A stretch of 64,000 nucleotides of DNA from Zygnema cylindricum. Taxonomy: Eukaryota; Streptophyta; Zygnematophyceae; Zygnematales; Zygnemataceae. Below the pieces are notes generated by a model. It was not told the origin of the DNA. It saw only the letters and a list, made by a program, of their open reading frames with translations, and did not search any database. This document shows, in pieces, positions 45,813-57,283 of this stretch; position 1 is the first letter of the stretch, and every line of letters begins with the position of its first letter. The translations under genes and the position numbers were made by a program. The stretch is from the NCBI GenBank assembly GCA_037447655.1, contig JBBHKE010000263.1:25694-89693 (forward strand), given 5' to 3'.

Positions 45813-46694
45813 CAGCTCTCTCTCTCTCTCACTCTCTTTTCTTTTTTTAATTGATTGGGTGTTCAGGTGGACCATCTTGTGACTGAGTGGCTAGGGGCTG
45901 TAAATCTTTCTGCCTTGCAACTCTGTATTGGGATTTTTACGGTGTTTCCCACCATTTTATTTCGGGAGTTAGGAAGACTTTACTGACACCTCTCACTGTA
46001 GTTACATCGATTCTAATTTTGGACACACTACATTTAGGTATCATTCTTTTAAAGCTTGCTCATAATATACTGTGGATTGAAGAGACTGTGGACATAAGAT
46101 ACAGTGGACATAATATACTGTGGTCACAATATACTGTGGACATAAGATACTGTGGACATGCGATAGAGACTGTTATTATACAAAATGAGTAGTATATGGA
46201 TTACATTATGGACCACTTTCTATGCAATTAACTGATACAAGCCATTCTAAGTTCCTCATCCACATTACTTTACCACACTATTTAAGGGAAGCGATTTAGC
46301 GCGCTTCTCTTTTACAAGTTGTGGCATCCAATCACGCGGCTCCGGGCAGGGCAAAAACTGTGAGGACTCGGGCAACTCGGGCAGCTTCCGCCGCAGCAAA
46401 AACAGCCGCTTTACAATAAGCAAAAGAAAAGGAAATGAGCTTGACTGCAACTCTCGCAGCCCGTCTCGAGAGGTAAATAAACTTATCTGAGATGGTTTTC
46501 ATTGGAATAACCTTGAATCAGTCAAAATATGAAATGCAAGCTTTTAAATTTTTGTCTTTTTGTGGATTTGGAAAAAAATGTATGTTTGTTTTCTGACTTG
46601 TGAAGCGGTTGCTGTAGCTGCAATTGTTGTATGCTTTTTGCCGCTTCAGAAATTTTTGACTGAAACTTTTTTTCTGGAAAATGTTAAATTTCAG
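45813..46694. other. Spacer with a short tandem repeat
   Basis: Units of ACTGTGGACATAA(G/T)ATA repeat about six times at 46060-46170. An ATG at 46438 with a downstream GAG-AG/GTAAAT donor-like site (46476) could be a first exon, but its phase does not fit the next exon. Confidence 0.4.
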
Positions 46695-46853
46695 GAAGCA
46701 GGGGGAGGATTCGATGCAGAAATGATCGATGTGGAAGAAGTGATTTCAAATATCTAAAAGGAGCTTCCCAAAATTGACTCTCAGGATAAGGAAGATCTAT
46801 TGGCTTTCGCTGATTATGTCGCGGATATGTGCGCCTTATACAGAAAGGCAGAG
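46695..46853 (+). pseudogene. Protein-like exon candidate with an in-frame TAA
   Basis: A 159-bp block (exactly 53 codons) lies between AAATTTCAG and GAG/GTATGA. Its frame reads EAGGGFDAEMIDVEEV..., TAA at 46755-46757, then KELPKIDSQDKEDLLAFADY and a CALYRKAE ending. Acidic, helical composition and clean splice borders argue for a real exon. The stop argues for a pseudogene, or for a downstream alternative acceptor. The pattern ELP-(x)n-L-(x)n-YRKAE is reminiscent of the helical units of the PLU-1 region in KDM5-type lysine demethylases. That is a suggestion only. Confidence 0.4.
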
Positions 46854-48234
46854 GTATGATATGGAGTTATTTTGGCGAAGTTTAAATATAGTTGTGGAGT
46901 TATTTCTCCATTTTTTCTGTACTTCTGTACGGATGTGTTATTCATTCTTTGACCATTTTAAGAAATAAGTCATTGCACTTATTTGTACGCATTTTTAGTG
47001 TGGTATTTTTTTGTCCGTGTGGATAGGAGAAAAGTTTGTTCTACAGTTGCCACCAGGATGAAGAAATGAGGGGAGGAGAGGAGAGGAGAGGAGAGGAGAG
47101 GAGAGGAGAGGAAAGGAGTGGAGAGCAGAGTACCAGAGAGGAGAGGAGAGGAGGATAGAGGAGACGAGGGAAGAGGAGACGAGGGAAGAGGAGACGAGGG
47201 AAGAGGAAAGTAAAAAAGGGGAGAGAGGAGGGGTGAGGAGAGGAGAGGGGTTAGGGTGTCTGTCAAATTATACTTGTGCAGACGGACTAATTGTAATTGG
47301 TGCGGTCCACACTAATAGTTGTGGAAAGCACAGAAAATGGTTAATATATGTATGGTAGAGGAATATTACTTTTTTTTCATATACATTTTATAGCAAGTGG
47401 AGAAATTGAGCAGGTTAACCTGGTTTAGGTCTAAACGCTTTATAAATTGTTTTCCATTTGAAAAAACTGAAAAAAATACGCAAATCCAGCGATTGTATAG
47501 CGTCTAAGAAATTTGGGTATAGGAATTAGTCTGACGCCACTATTTTAGGTGCATATTTTAGGTATCTTAAGAAATTCCGTATGGATATGTGTGGTACACA
47601 CGCATTCTTGCAAACTAAACAATTAAATCGTCTATTGTTATCAGAGTAAAAAGATTATTAGGGGGTTTCTGTTAGTGGTTTTAACGTAAAGAAAAATGTC
47701 ATTAGAGCAAAAAACATTTTTACTGTGGGGTTACATCAGTGTTATTTATTCTAATTCAGTTCTGAATGATGTGGCTGGTTTGAACCGTTAAAAAAGTTAG
47801 CGTTATGAAAAAGCAATTAGTGTTTTTGACACTATTCTAGGTTCGAGGGGTAAAATTAAAGGGCACTACTGATGTAGTGTCGTTGATAGTAGTATCGATA
47901 GACGGTGTTTTCTATCCAGAGGAGTCCCCACACTTTCATTCGCAGGTCACAAGTTCATTGTCACTGTCACAGTCAGTCTTCGTCACCGTCTGTGTTTTTG
48001 GTTTCTTGTGTTTCTCTGTTTAGTATATACCTGTGATTTAGTGTTCAAGTTTCATGAACTTATACGTACTTCTGAGTGCGAATCTTAGTTATCTTATTTA
48101 ACTTATCCACCTGCAACATTATACCGATAACCCTGGATGCGGACTGGTATGGAGCGCATTGCCTTCTATATTGAATATTCATGCATTTGAACAGTCATTT
48201 TATTCATTAAGTTCTATTCTTTACCTTACTCGCC
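46854..48234. other. Intergenic or intronic sequence
   Basis: A GGAGA-rich array occupies 47066-47250, including three GAGACGAGGGAAGAG units. About 47650-47880 resembles the interior of the 229-bp MITE (motifs TTAGCGTTATGAAAAAG and GACACTATTCTAGGTTC). No exon was recognised. Confidence 0.4.
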
Positions 48235-49675
48235 ATGGAGTCCCAAAAAGGGTAGAACATCGGCAACAGAAAAGCAAAAAAAAGACGGAGCTACATGTAG
48301 TACAAAAACAAAGCAAGCTGGAGTAGTCCAATCAGAGACGAAACAAGAAATAGAAAATGCATTGTTTAAAAATTTCTGTTTTTATCCTTTGCAGCATGCC
48401 ATTGGCCTCCAACGACCTCGGAAGAACACCTTCTGGATGTTTGACTGACCCTCACTATTGGATTCAAATCAGTCAAGAGAGGAGAACCATTGGACACACG
48501 TTCCCTAACAAAGTTTCTTACTCAAAGTATGTAGTCTTTTGATTCCATCATGTGTGATTTCAAGGGAAACTACGCCTATTTACAAAACAATAATAAAACA
48601 ATAATAAAACAAAATGAAAACAAAACTTGAAACATCAATCTCAGCGAAAGTTTGAACCAGTTTAAAAAGGCACAAAAATTGTGTTTTTTTTAAACCGGAC
48701 TGGTGGTGTTGTGGAACCTGTGACTTTCTCAGGTTTTCGAACTACAATTAGTCGTGTACTAAACCCGGAAAGTCTGCCGCTATAATTCCTCTGACCAGCA
48801 ATGTTGGGATCTTCTTCAATCCCCAATGCAGTTTGAGAGTAAGTTCTCTCTCCAATTTTTCTCCCTAATCGGTTCGAGCCTGATGATTAAGCTAGAAAAT
48901 TGATAATTTGCTTTTGACATTGCATCAGCTGATTTTTATGACCGTTCAAAAAGTGGCTTCGCTGACTTTCCATGTTTGTCATTGTTCCGTTTTTAACTGC
49001 AGGGCCTCCAGTTTTACGACAGCAATTCGTTGTATTTTCCACCTGAGACAGCTTTTTACGAGGTAACACTTACAGTTTTTTCCAGTGCTTTACGATTTTG
49101 ACCTGTATGACATATTGCGAGTTTAGCCTTATTATTGTTTCCAATCTCGATTTGTAGTCTCTACCACATCAGAAATTGTATTTATAGATTCTCCACATAA
49201 GAGGAATTGTGAGCATTGTATACACTGAAGCAAAATGCGACAACATTCACCATTATTTCGTGTAGATTATTTTAGCAATCCCATGATTATGTTGTCGATG
49301 CTCACGGACACCAAAAGCCACAAGTATCGACTTCGCTCGTGAATTATATCAACCAAACTTTAGCAATAAACTGTGAACCAGCAAAGGGAAGAAGAAGAAA
49401 AGAAAAAATCAGGCCACCAATCACAAGATTCAATGCCCAAAGAAATCTCTTTAAATACGACATGATCTTCTGAACAACAGTTTAACAAAGTTAGAAACAC
49501 TCATTCTAGGAATTTTCTGCCACCTTTATTGGATGTTTTGCAGGCGACAAACGTGACTACTCATCTGGGGAAAGTTTCAAAGTACATTGTGATGAAAAAC
49601 CTCGATGGGAGAGTTATCGGTCGACCGGGAACGATTGTCGCAAACAATGCTAGTGCACGTTTTTTGAGAATCTGA
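48235..49675 (+). CDS. Five-exon gene model, ~126-aa protein of unknown function
   Basis: Proposed exons are 48235-48251, 48395-48526, 48799-48838, 49003-49062 and 49544-49675. Each border is AG/GT: acceptors TTTGCAG, TGACCAG, AACTGCAG and TTTTGCAG, donors GTAGAA, GTATGT, GTAAGT and GTAACA. The phases join without a stop to TGA at 49673-49675. The ATG has a CGCCATGG context. Exons 2-5 are firmer than exon 1, and translation could start at the ATG at 48396 or further upstream. Readable pieces include GCLTDPHYWIQIS, NNVGIFFNPQCSLR, QFYDSNSLYFPPE and KYIVMKNLDGRVIGRPG. The latter part is soluble and beta-rich in character. No family is recognised, and no signal peptide or membrane segment is seen. 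It may be the 3' part of a longer gene. No expression evidence is available. Confidence 0.55.
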
Positions 49676-49734
49676 ATGCGTACGGAGGTTCTGGCACGTG
49701 TTATCGGTTTGTTTGAGTTTATTTCGGTGAACCG

Positions 49735-50220
49735 GGAAAAAGACAAAACCGGGAGAAATACAAAACCGGAAAGACAAAATCGGGAAAGAGACAAAACCGG
49801 AGAAAGACAAAAGAAAGACAAAAAAACAAAACCGTGGAAAAGACAAAACTGGAATAAAAAATAAAACCGGAAAAAGACAACCGGAAATAACATAAGCAGA
49901 AAAAGTCATAAGCAGAAAAAAGACAAAAACAGGAAAAGACAAAAACAGGAAAAGACAAAAAAGGGATAAGACAAAACTGGTAAATGACAAAACTGTGAAA
50001 AGGACAAAAACCGGAAAGGACAATAACAGGAAAAGACAAAACCGGGTAAAAGACAAAACTAGGGACCAGATGGCAGAAAAGTCAAAACCAGGAACCAGCT
50101 GGCAAGGATAGACAAAACCGGGATCCAGCTGGCAGGAAAGACAACCGGATGCCAGAAAAGACAAAACCGGGATCCAGCTGGCCTAAAAAACAAAACCGGG
50201 ATCTAGCTGGCAGAAGCTGG
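49735..50220. repeat. Minisatellite of GACAAAACCGG-type units
   Basis: Degenerate units around AAAAGACAAAACCGG, passing into longer units with GGGATCCAGCTGGCAG from about 50080. Minus-strand frames here give Phe/Ser/Leu-rich translations that are repeat artefacts. Confidence 0.85.
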
Positions 50221-50224
50221 CCCC

Positions 50225-50470
50225 GACATGGGAGGTGGTGAGTGGGGGAAGAGGGAGAGGGAGATAGATGGGGGAAGAGGGAGAGAGAGATGGATGGGGG
50301 AAGGGGAGGGGGAGAGGGAGAGGGAAGGGGAGTGGGAGAGGGGGAGAAAGTGGGAAGGGAGAGGGAGAGGGAGGGGCAGGGGCAGAGGGAGAGGGAGGGG
50401 AGAGGGAGAGGAAAAGGGAGGGTTAGAGGGTGAGGGAGGGGTAAAGGGAGAGGGAGTGTTTCCACACTGC
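50225..50470. repeat. GGGAGA-rich purine array
   Basis: Plus-strand purine tract of GGGAGAGGGAGAG units. The same type occurs on a much larger scale at 57575-61920. Confidence 0.9.
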
Positions 50471-51084
50471 CTTAAAATCGTATGAAAGGGGAGATATGAT
50501 TGGAGTGGTGCGATTGGGGTTTTTGCATGGCAGGCCCACTCTCCCATCTCTTCTGGCAGATTAAGTTTTCGGCGAAAAGCCCTCCCTGACCGAAGCCAGG
50601 CTGGCAAGGGCCGGAAAACCAACATTGAAAAATGAAAGGTGCGAGAGAATAAACTGGAATTTGTATGTTCTTTGGGATGAGAAGGAACGAGATACTCTTT
50701 GACAATAAGAAGAAATGATATATATATTCTTTCTCCTCCCTCTCCACGTCTCCTTTTCCACCTCTCCCCTCTCTCCACATCTCTACCACTCCATCTCTCC
50801 CTCTCCAACTCTCTCCCTTTCCTTGTCTTTCTCTCCGTCTCTCCCTCTTCAACTCTCGTATTCCAGCCCTTCCTCTTGGGCTCTCTGCCAATCCCACTCC
50901 ATCCCCTTCCCTCTCCCTTTCCCTCCCAACTCTCTTTCTCTTACTCTTTCTACCCACCTCGCTATCCCCTTTCTCTCCTCCCACCTTCCCATCTCCCTAG
51001 CCTTGCCCTCCCCACACTCTCTCCTCTCCGTCTCCTCTCCCTTCGTCCCCTTGACCATCTACGTCCCAAAGCTAACCCTCCCCC

Positions 51085-51085
<1 letters not shown>
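50471..51085. repeat. Mixed spacer, then CT-rich tract
   Basis: About 250 bp of unique-looking sequence is followed by CTCCCTCTCC-rich DNA from ~50735. Long open frames through it are driven by composition. Confidence 0.6.

Positions 51086-51168
<83 letters not shown>
51086..51168. repeat. Uninterrupted 83-bp poly-C run
   Basis: Counted directly as 83 consecutive C, bounded by T at 51085 and 51169. Frames across it encode poly-Pro or poly-Gly and are not genes. Confidence 0.97.
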
Positions 51169-51171
<3 letters not shown>

Positions 51172-51339
51172 CTCCACTCCCGCCTGGGCTCTCTTTCCTA
51201 CTCCCAGTAGTGGGTCTCGGCCTCGGAGGGAGACACCTCCGGGAGGGCAGGGAAGAGGAGGGAGACACCTCCTGGGGGACATTACCGGTTCCCATTTTTG
51301 GGGGATGAACCATGTTGCATGCGCTCGCTGTTGTTGACA

Positions 51340-52090
51340 AAGTGTTTCTTTTTCTTCTCTTTTCTTGAAGGAAAAAGATAACGAAAAGGAAAAGAAAAAG
51401 TAAAAGAAAAAGGAAAGGAAAAAGAAAGAGGAAAAAGAAAAAGGAAAAAAAAAAGGGAAAAAGGAAAAGAAAAAGGAAAAGAAAAAGAAAAAGAAAAAGA
51501 AAAAGAAAAAGAAAAAAGAAAAAGGAAAAAGAAAAGAAAAGGAAAACGAAAAGAAAAAGAAGAAGAAAAAGGAAAAGAAAAAGGAAAGAAAAAAGAAAAG
51601 AAAAAGGAAAAGAAAAAGGAAAAGAAAAAAGAAAGAAAAAGGAAAGAAAAAAAGAGAAAAAAACCGAAAAAGAAAATACGAAAAAGCAAACGGAAAGGGA
51701 AAGGGAACGGGAAATGGGAAAAGGGTTAGGGGGAATGGGAAAAGGGTTAGGGGGAATGGGAAAAGGGTTAGGGGGAATGGGAAAAGGGAAAAGGGAAAAG
51801 GGAAAAGGCAAAAAGGAAAGGGAAAAGGGAAAAGGCAAAAAGGAAAGGGAAAAGGGAAAAAGGAAAGGGAAAAGGAAAGAGGAAAGGAAAGGGGAAAGGA
51901 AAGGGGAAAGAGGAAAGGGGAAAGAGGAAGGGAAAGAAGAAAGAGGAAAGGAAAGAGGAAAGAGGAAAGGAAAGAGGAAAGGAAAATGAAAAAGTGAAGG
52001 AAAAAGAGAAGAAAAAAGAAAAAGAAAAGGAAAAAGAAAAAGAAAAAGAAAAAGAAAAAGAAAAAGAAAAAGCAAAAAAAAATGAAAAGA
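51340..52090. repeat. Purine tract (AAAGGAAAAAG units) with a 21-bp GGGTTAGGGGGAATGG sub-repeat
   Basis: About 750 bp with almost no pyrimidines on the plus strand. At 51711-51782 a 21-bp unit (GGGTTAGGGGGAATGGGAAAA) repeats nearly four times. Confidence 0.9.
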
Positions 52091-52309
52091 CCATTTTTTT
52101 ATGACTTGTTGGTAGGATACTGTTTTTAATGCAGTCCGTTTAGGAGGAAAACCATGATATGATAGGATAGGACAATATTATGTTCGATAGGAAAACATTG
52201 TGACATGTTACGAGAGGATAGGGCAATATTATGGTATGATAGGACAATATTATGGCAGATGTGGCAGCTGGTTTGTTGAAACTAAAAGCGTCAGTCCCAC
52301 ATCTCCTGG

Positions 52310-52565
52310 CTAAACCATCCATCTAAACCTCCATCCAAACCTCCACCCAAACCTCCATCCAGACCTCCATCTAAACATCCATCTATACCTCCATCTAAAC
52401 CTCTATCCAAACCTCCATCCAAACCTCCATCCAGACCTCCATCTAAACCTCCCTTCAAACCTCCATCCAAACCTCCCTTCAAACCTCCATCCAAACTCCC
52501 CTTCAAACCTCCATCCAAACCTTCATCCAAACCTCCATCCAAACCTCCATCTAAACCTTCTAGTT
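52310..52565. repeat. 12-bp minisatellite AACCTCCATCCA
   Basis: About 21 units with C/T variation. Its 12-bp period keeps a frame open on the minus strand (GGLDGGLK-type peptide), which is not evidence of a gene. Confidence 0.9.
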
Positions 52566-52942
52566 ATATGTTGGCTTTTGTAACAGATTTATGAGGATTA
52601 TCTGGAGACGCATCTTGCTTGTTCTTGTGTTTTTGTTTTTGAAGGGCTGTCATTGGTCCGTCGGTCCCCAAGGTACGAAGCCAGGCAACAACTTCCACGG
52701 AAACAAAACAGGAGATGGTTTGCCTATTATCCCTTGGGCAAATTTCCCGCACATGTCATGGCAAGACAGACAGAAACTTTTGTCATATAAGTTGGTGAGG
52801 ATAGTCCAGGAATAATGAAGGTGCTGAGAAACAGGGTGAGGTAATTTTGACTTAGATCAGCTGTTAGTTGATTTGCAGACAGCAAAGACTTCATCCCTTC
52901 TCACTCTCTCTCTCATCTCTCCCTCTCCCTCTCCCTTCCCAG

Positions 52943-53330
52943 GTGGCCTCTGTTTTCCGAAAATCTCTCCTTCTCTCTCATTGTGGGAGGCAAACTCTCT
53001 CTGTTTTTCTTTTCCTTCCTCCCTCTCTCCTCTCTCTCGTACTCCCTCTCCTTTTCTCTCCCCCCCTCTTTTTTCTCTCCCTCTCTTTCCCTCTCTTCCT
53101 CTCTCCCCGATCCATTAAATTCGTGAATAATGATGCCATCCAAACTTATTCTCCCAATTTTTCCCCTCTCTCTCTCTACTCTCCCTTCTCAGGTCGCTTC
53201 TGTTTTTCAAAAAATTATCCTTCTCTCTCGTTGTGGGAGGCAAAATCTCATCAATGGGAGGATAGTGAATGTGATGAAAAGTGATACGGAAACTTTGCAA
53301 ACTATTTGCCAAAAACTCCATAATTTGTGA
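52943..53330 (+). pseudogene. Tandemly duplicated exon-like segments
   Basis: Two segments begin right after polypyrimidine-CAG: 52943-52997 (after CCCTTCCCAG) and 53193-53330 (after CCCTTCTCAG). They translate to related peptides, VASVFRKSLLLSHCGRQTL and VASVFQKIILLSRCGRQNL. The second continues NGRIVNVMKSDTETLQTICQ to a TGA at 53328-53330 and could be a terminal exon. The first runs into CT-rich sequence with no donor. Either a duplicated 3' exon or a copy within a repeat. Function unknown. Confidence 0.35.
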
Positions 53331-53695
53331 TCGGCTCCTCTCCTTTTTTAAGTGTGGATGTTACTTCTTTCCAAACAGTTGGGAGTCGCTTCGGTTGTGG
53401 GACTCGGAGTACTTTTACTTTTTGTTCAGGTAAAAGAAATCAAAAGAGGAAACGAAAAAGAACAATTTTCAGCTTTTTGGGACAAAACTCATTGTAAATG
53501 TCTGAGGAAATTGGTGTGTATGTTACTTCTTTGTAAACCGCTGGAATCGGTTTGATCATTAGTCTTAGAGTACTTCTACTTGTTATTCCGGTGCGAAGCA
53601 GTTTTTTTTCATATATTTTTTTAAACACAACTTTCTTTTTTTTGGGAATTTAATTTTAGTTTATGATCAATTTCAAGATGAGGCATTGTGATCAG

Positions 53696-53763
53696 CTGTA
53701 CAAGGCGTGGATTGGGAAGGGAAGGCTCAAAAATTGCTTGAAGAAAAAGGCCATTTGCCTTGA
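53696..53763 (+). pseudogene. Exon-like block with W-x-x-KA-x-K-L-L motif
   Basis: After GTGATCAG the frame reads VQGVDWEGKAQKLLEEKGHL, then P and TGA at 53761-53763. The W(E/R)xKAxKxL pattern resembles a helical unit in the PLU-1 region of KDM5 demethylases. It has no good donor before the stop. Further upstream, YDQFQDEAL ends at a TGA just before the acceptor. Confidence 0.3.
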
Positions 53764-54199
53764 GTTTCCCTATTACTCTTCGACCCTCCCTCGCTTTCCC
53801 TCGCTTTCTCGCTAAATGTTTTGAAATTCATGTTGGTTATGATTTTTTGCACAGCAGCGAAAACTGTGGAGGATGGACATTCCTCTATATAGGAAAAACA
53901 TCACTTTCTAGGTAGAAAGTACAAACTTCTCTTTACGAATAGATGGCAGTCTCTCTCTTTGTGTACACTTCGCCTTGGTCTGTACTCATTCATTGATTGC
54001 ATTTGTGTTTTGATCTCTGAAAATTTAAATATTTTTACATAAAAATTTGTTATTTTTTCTTAATTTAATATATCCTAAGTGTGCGAAAAATAAAGCCACA
54101 TTTTCTTTCCTTAAGTTGTGAACGCTCAACTTTTACAGTGTTAAAGAAAACTTGTGTACAGTTTAAATAACCTCTGATGTGATTTTTTGGGGTGCCCAG

Positions 54200-54319
54200 G
54201 CATTTGAAAAAGGGCTTGAGGATGGAAAAGGTCTCCTATCTTTTGGAGTTCAAGTTGATTCAGAAAGGATTTCAGCTTTAGAGCTTGCCATTAAAAAAGG
54301 AGAAAATTGGTCATCCTGA
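54200..54319 (+). pseudogene. Exon-like block, helical unit
   Basis: After GGTGCCCAG the frame reads AFEKGLEDGKGLLSFGVQV, then SERISALELAIKKGENW, ending SS and TGA at 54317-54319. The spacing G-x(4)-L...L-E-x-A-I-(x)n-W fits PLU-1-like repeats. It may be a final exon or a decayed internal one. Confidence 0.35.
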
Positions 54320-54489
54320 TCAATTATTTTACTGAAAGCTTGTGACAGTTCCGTGTGGACAGAAGAACAAAAGTCGGAAACTGATTGGAGGCACAGGTAG
54401 ATTATATATATATTTTTTGGGTCCAATTTTTTCCTGTTCCGTTACAGACTCCTTGTTTTTAGGGTTTAAATTCTTTAAACTTTTCACAG

Positions 54490-54762
54490 AATATTCGGGT
54501 AAAATTTCTCAAGACTCAATTGACAGAATATGAGAAGATGGGAGGACATTTGTGTGGAAGGTTATGCCTTCATAAAATAAGTCGAAATAATTTTAAAGAG
54601 GGAAGGGTCAGTTGGTCGTTAAGTTCAAGTTCTGCAGGATCCAAAGGGGATCAAAGGGAGGAGGAAGAGGGGAAAGAGAGAGGGAGAGGGAGGGATTGGG
54701 GGAGAAGGGATTCAGTCCTTGTTGGGAAGGTGCGGAAAAGTCAATCTACATCTGAAGGTTAG
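54490..54762 (+). pseudogene. Exon-like block NIRVKFLKTQLTEYEK
   Basis: Follows TTTTCACAG with a frame of about 90 codons. The first ~25 residues (NIRVKFLKTQLTEYEKMGGH) look like protein, and the rest becomes low-complexity (EEEEGKERGRGRDWGRR) over a purine tract. The end of any real exon is therefore uncertain. Confidence 0.3.
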
Positions 54763-55623
54763 GAACTTTTTTTACTTCTCATGAAGTGCTGTTTCTAATC
54801 CTGTTTTCCCATCCTTTCTGCATTCCATAAATTGCCTTGTCCCTTCATCTCGTTCAAATGGAAAAAACGTTTTCCATTGCAATAAAGTCTTTCTCTCGTC
54901 ACTGTTTTCTTGAGCGTGTTTGATGAGCAACAAATATGTCCATTCCGCAAACAGCAAACTCTTGTTAATTCTCTTTTCTGAACATCCTTCACATGAAAAT
55001 GATACTCCCATTGTAACTTTTGTGAGCTTTTCCTGCCAGAATTATGTTATCTGGAGCATATCAGAGGAATATCGACTTTTTTTTTTGTTTTATCAATGAG
55101 TCGCTTTGCTTTGGACCTCTCTCTCATATCTTTGTTCAACTCCCTAACTTCTGTTTTTTCAAATGTTTAACTTTTTTCAAATGTTAAAGTGAGTTTGTGT
55201 GGGTTGATCTCAATTGGACCAGGCTCTGGTTGACAAAAGCAAGGTCAGTCCTTCACAAGGAGGGAACAATTTCTGATAATGAAGTAGACCCAATTCACCA
55301 CCAACTTTTTTAACAACTATTGATGATTAACTCTGAAGGTGTGTTTCTGGTTGATAGAAAAGGTTAAGAACCCTTGGCAAAGATCCGGCTGTCTAGATTT
55401 TGTCAAATATATTTACTTTTTGACCCTTGTTATACGCCTAAGGTTACGTTTTCCACTTTCTTATTCATTTTCTTACTTTTCTAGGACGAGATTCACCTTG
55501 TGTCGCAAATTCCTTTATTCATTTTTCATTTCACTGGAAACAATTTATGCTTTCATGGCTGCCTTTATGTGTTTAGTTGGATTGTTGACTCACTAACACC
55601 CTGTTTTTGTTTTGTTCTGATAG

Positions 55624-55789
55624 ATGAAAGGAAACCTCAGTGGGGTGGACTGCAAAGAAATCCAAGAGCTTCAAGAAGCTCTTAATGGAGTACAAACATG
55701 GTTGGAGAAATGTTGGTCTGCGGTGGCGGTTAAGTCTTCCGATTGTACCCCAGTATCGGAAAACGCACCTGTTGTCTTTGTTAAGTCAT
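55624..55789 (+). CDS. Internal exon candidate (166 bp), coiled helical segment
   Basis: The best-formed isolated exon in the window. It has a CTAAC branch-like motif and T-rich tract, TTCTGATAG acceptor, and GTGAGT donor at 55790. The frame reads MKGNLSGVDCKEIQELQEAL, NGVQTWLEKCWSAVAVKSSD, then SENAPVVFVKS. The E-I-x-x-L-x-x-A-L-x-x-V-x-x-W-L-x-K pattern again resembles the PLU-1 helical repeats of KDM5/JARID1 demethylases. It enters in phase 0 and leaves in phase 1. It could instead be any coiled-coil protein. Confidence 0.5.
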
Positions 55790-57028
55790 GTGAGTATCAC
55801 CCGAATCCATAATCGGCTTGTGATGATCCTTCGGTGAAATTAACCATATCTGCATGATGGTGAAATCTCAGGGTGCTGATCGAGATTTGTAAAGTTTCAT
55901 TACAAACACTGTTCCCTTTCGGTACTTTTTTGTACAATTTTGTCTTAAGAAGGTACAAATTTTAGCCAATGTCCTGAAATTTCAGCATTGTGTAGATAGA
56001 CCGAGGGGTCCTTATATTAATTTTTAACGGTTGTAAGCTACAGCTGTACTTTTTACTCGCCCTGGCTCTCACCCCTTTCAGGTGTGAGAAGTTCTCGTCT
56101 CTTCTCTTGTCCTCTCTCTTCTTTTAACTTCTATGAGCTCTCTGTCCCGTCTATTTCTCATATTCCCAGCTCCTTTTCTTGTCTTCAATTTTATGTCGTC
56201 TCTCTCTCTCTCTCCTTCCCTGTTTGCGCCTCTTCTCTTTTATCCTTTTTCGTCTCCTTTTGCTCCTTTCTCCTCTCAATGCCACACTTGCATTTGATCT
56301 TTGCTTTTCTACTATCAGCTTCTCTTTTATTTTGGTTCTTTTGCTGAGGAAGAGGGGGAGAAGAGTGATAGAGATAGAAAAGAGCAAGGGAGAAAAGTGA
56401 GGAAAGGAGGACTAAAATGGAAAGAAAGGGAGTGTAAAAAGGAGAGAGGGAAGAAATAAGGACTGCATAGGAGAGGAGGAGTCTATTTTGCTTTCCTTTC
56501 TTTCCTCCCCTTTCACTCTCCTATTTTGTGCACGTTTCTTTTTCAAGAGAAGGGAGGATAGGAGAGATATAGGACAGAAAAAGGGACAGGAGAGAAGGAG
56601 CCAGAAGGAGAGGAGAGAAGGAGCCAGAAGGAGAGGAGAAAGGAGAGAGGCGGATAGAAGAGAGAGAATAAGAGCAAAAAAAGCCCTTGCTAAAAAGCCT
56701 TTCCTTTTGGTCTCAGTACCAAGTGTTAACCAGCCCTTAGTTAGTACTCAGCTCGGTTCAGTTTGGTTTTGTTCGACTTCGTTTTGGTCGAAAACGAACT
56801 AAACAAGTTAGAACCCGGTTTGGAACTTCCGAACCAAACCAAACTGTTGGATTTTGCCAAACCGCACAGGCGAAACCGTTACATTGTTAATAATCTCTAA
56901 ATAACTGTTAAACCGTTAATAATCTCCAAATTTCAAGAATATGCCAGGGAAACTCTAAAAGTTATGTTGTCAAATTTAACGTAATATTTTGTACATAATC
57001 ATACATCAGTACCGCTATTTTGCTGTAG
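55790..57028. other. Probable intron or intergenic sequence with CT/GA tracts
   Basis: Pyrimidine-rich 56085-56330, then purine-rich 56345-56680. No clear exon. Confidence 0.4.
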
Positions 57029-57031
57029 GAG

Positions 57032-57125
57032 GCGAGGAAGAAGATTTAAGTCACTGGTTCATTCGTAACCAGAGAGGGATTTTTGTGGGACCTATTAAGA
57101 GTTGGGGAGGGAGAAAGAGAAAAGA
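57032..57125 (+). CDS. Internal exon candidate (phase-compatible with 55624-55789)
   Basis: After TTGCTGTAGGAG the frame reads EEEDLSHWFIRNQRGIFVG and PIKSWGGRKRK, with a GTAAAG donor at 57126. If the acceptor is the second AG, the T left over from the previous exon forms TGC (Cys) and the frame stays open. Using the first AG would create TGA. Product unknown; basic C-terminal end. Confidence 0.4.
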
Positions 57126-57283
57126 GTAAAGCAAATGGAAGTCTTGGAAAGTAAGTTGTGGAGCCAAATCTAGGTGGGAAACTCCCTTTAATGCTTGAGG
57201 ATGAGAACGAGGAGGGGGATGGTTAAAGGAGGTGAAAACACTCGGGAAGGAGGGTAGGGTTGTAAGAGCGTGGAGTCGCAGGG

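Noticed and set aside
46438-46475. ATG exon before GTAAAT as first exon of the 46695 block
   Set aside because: Ends with two spare bases while the next protein-like frame needs phase 0; the joined reading stops early.
49735-50220. CRISPR-like array
   Set aside because: Units are degenerate, contiguous and lack unique spacers; the genome is eukaryotic.
51059-52075. 338-codon minus-strand frame and other long frames at 49.5-52.1 kb
   Set aside because: Poly-Gly/Pro and Phe/Leu/Pro-rich translations produced by poly-C and purine tracts.
52291-52542. GGLDGGLK-repeat frame
   Set aside because: Translation of the 12-bp minisatellite; the period is a multiple of three.
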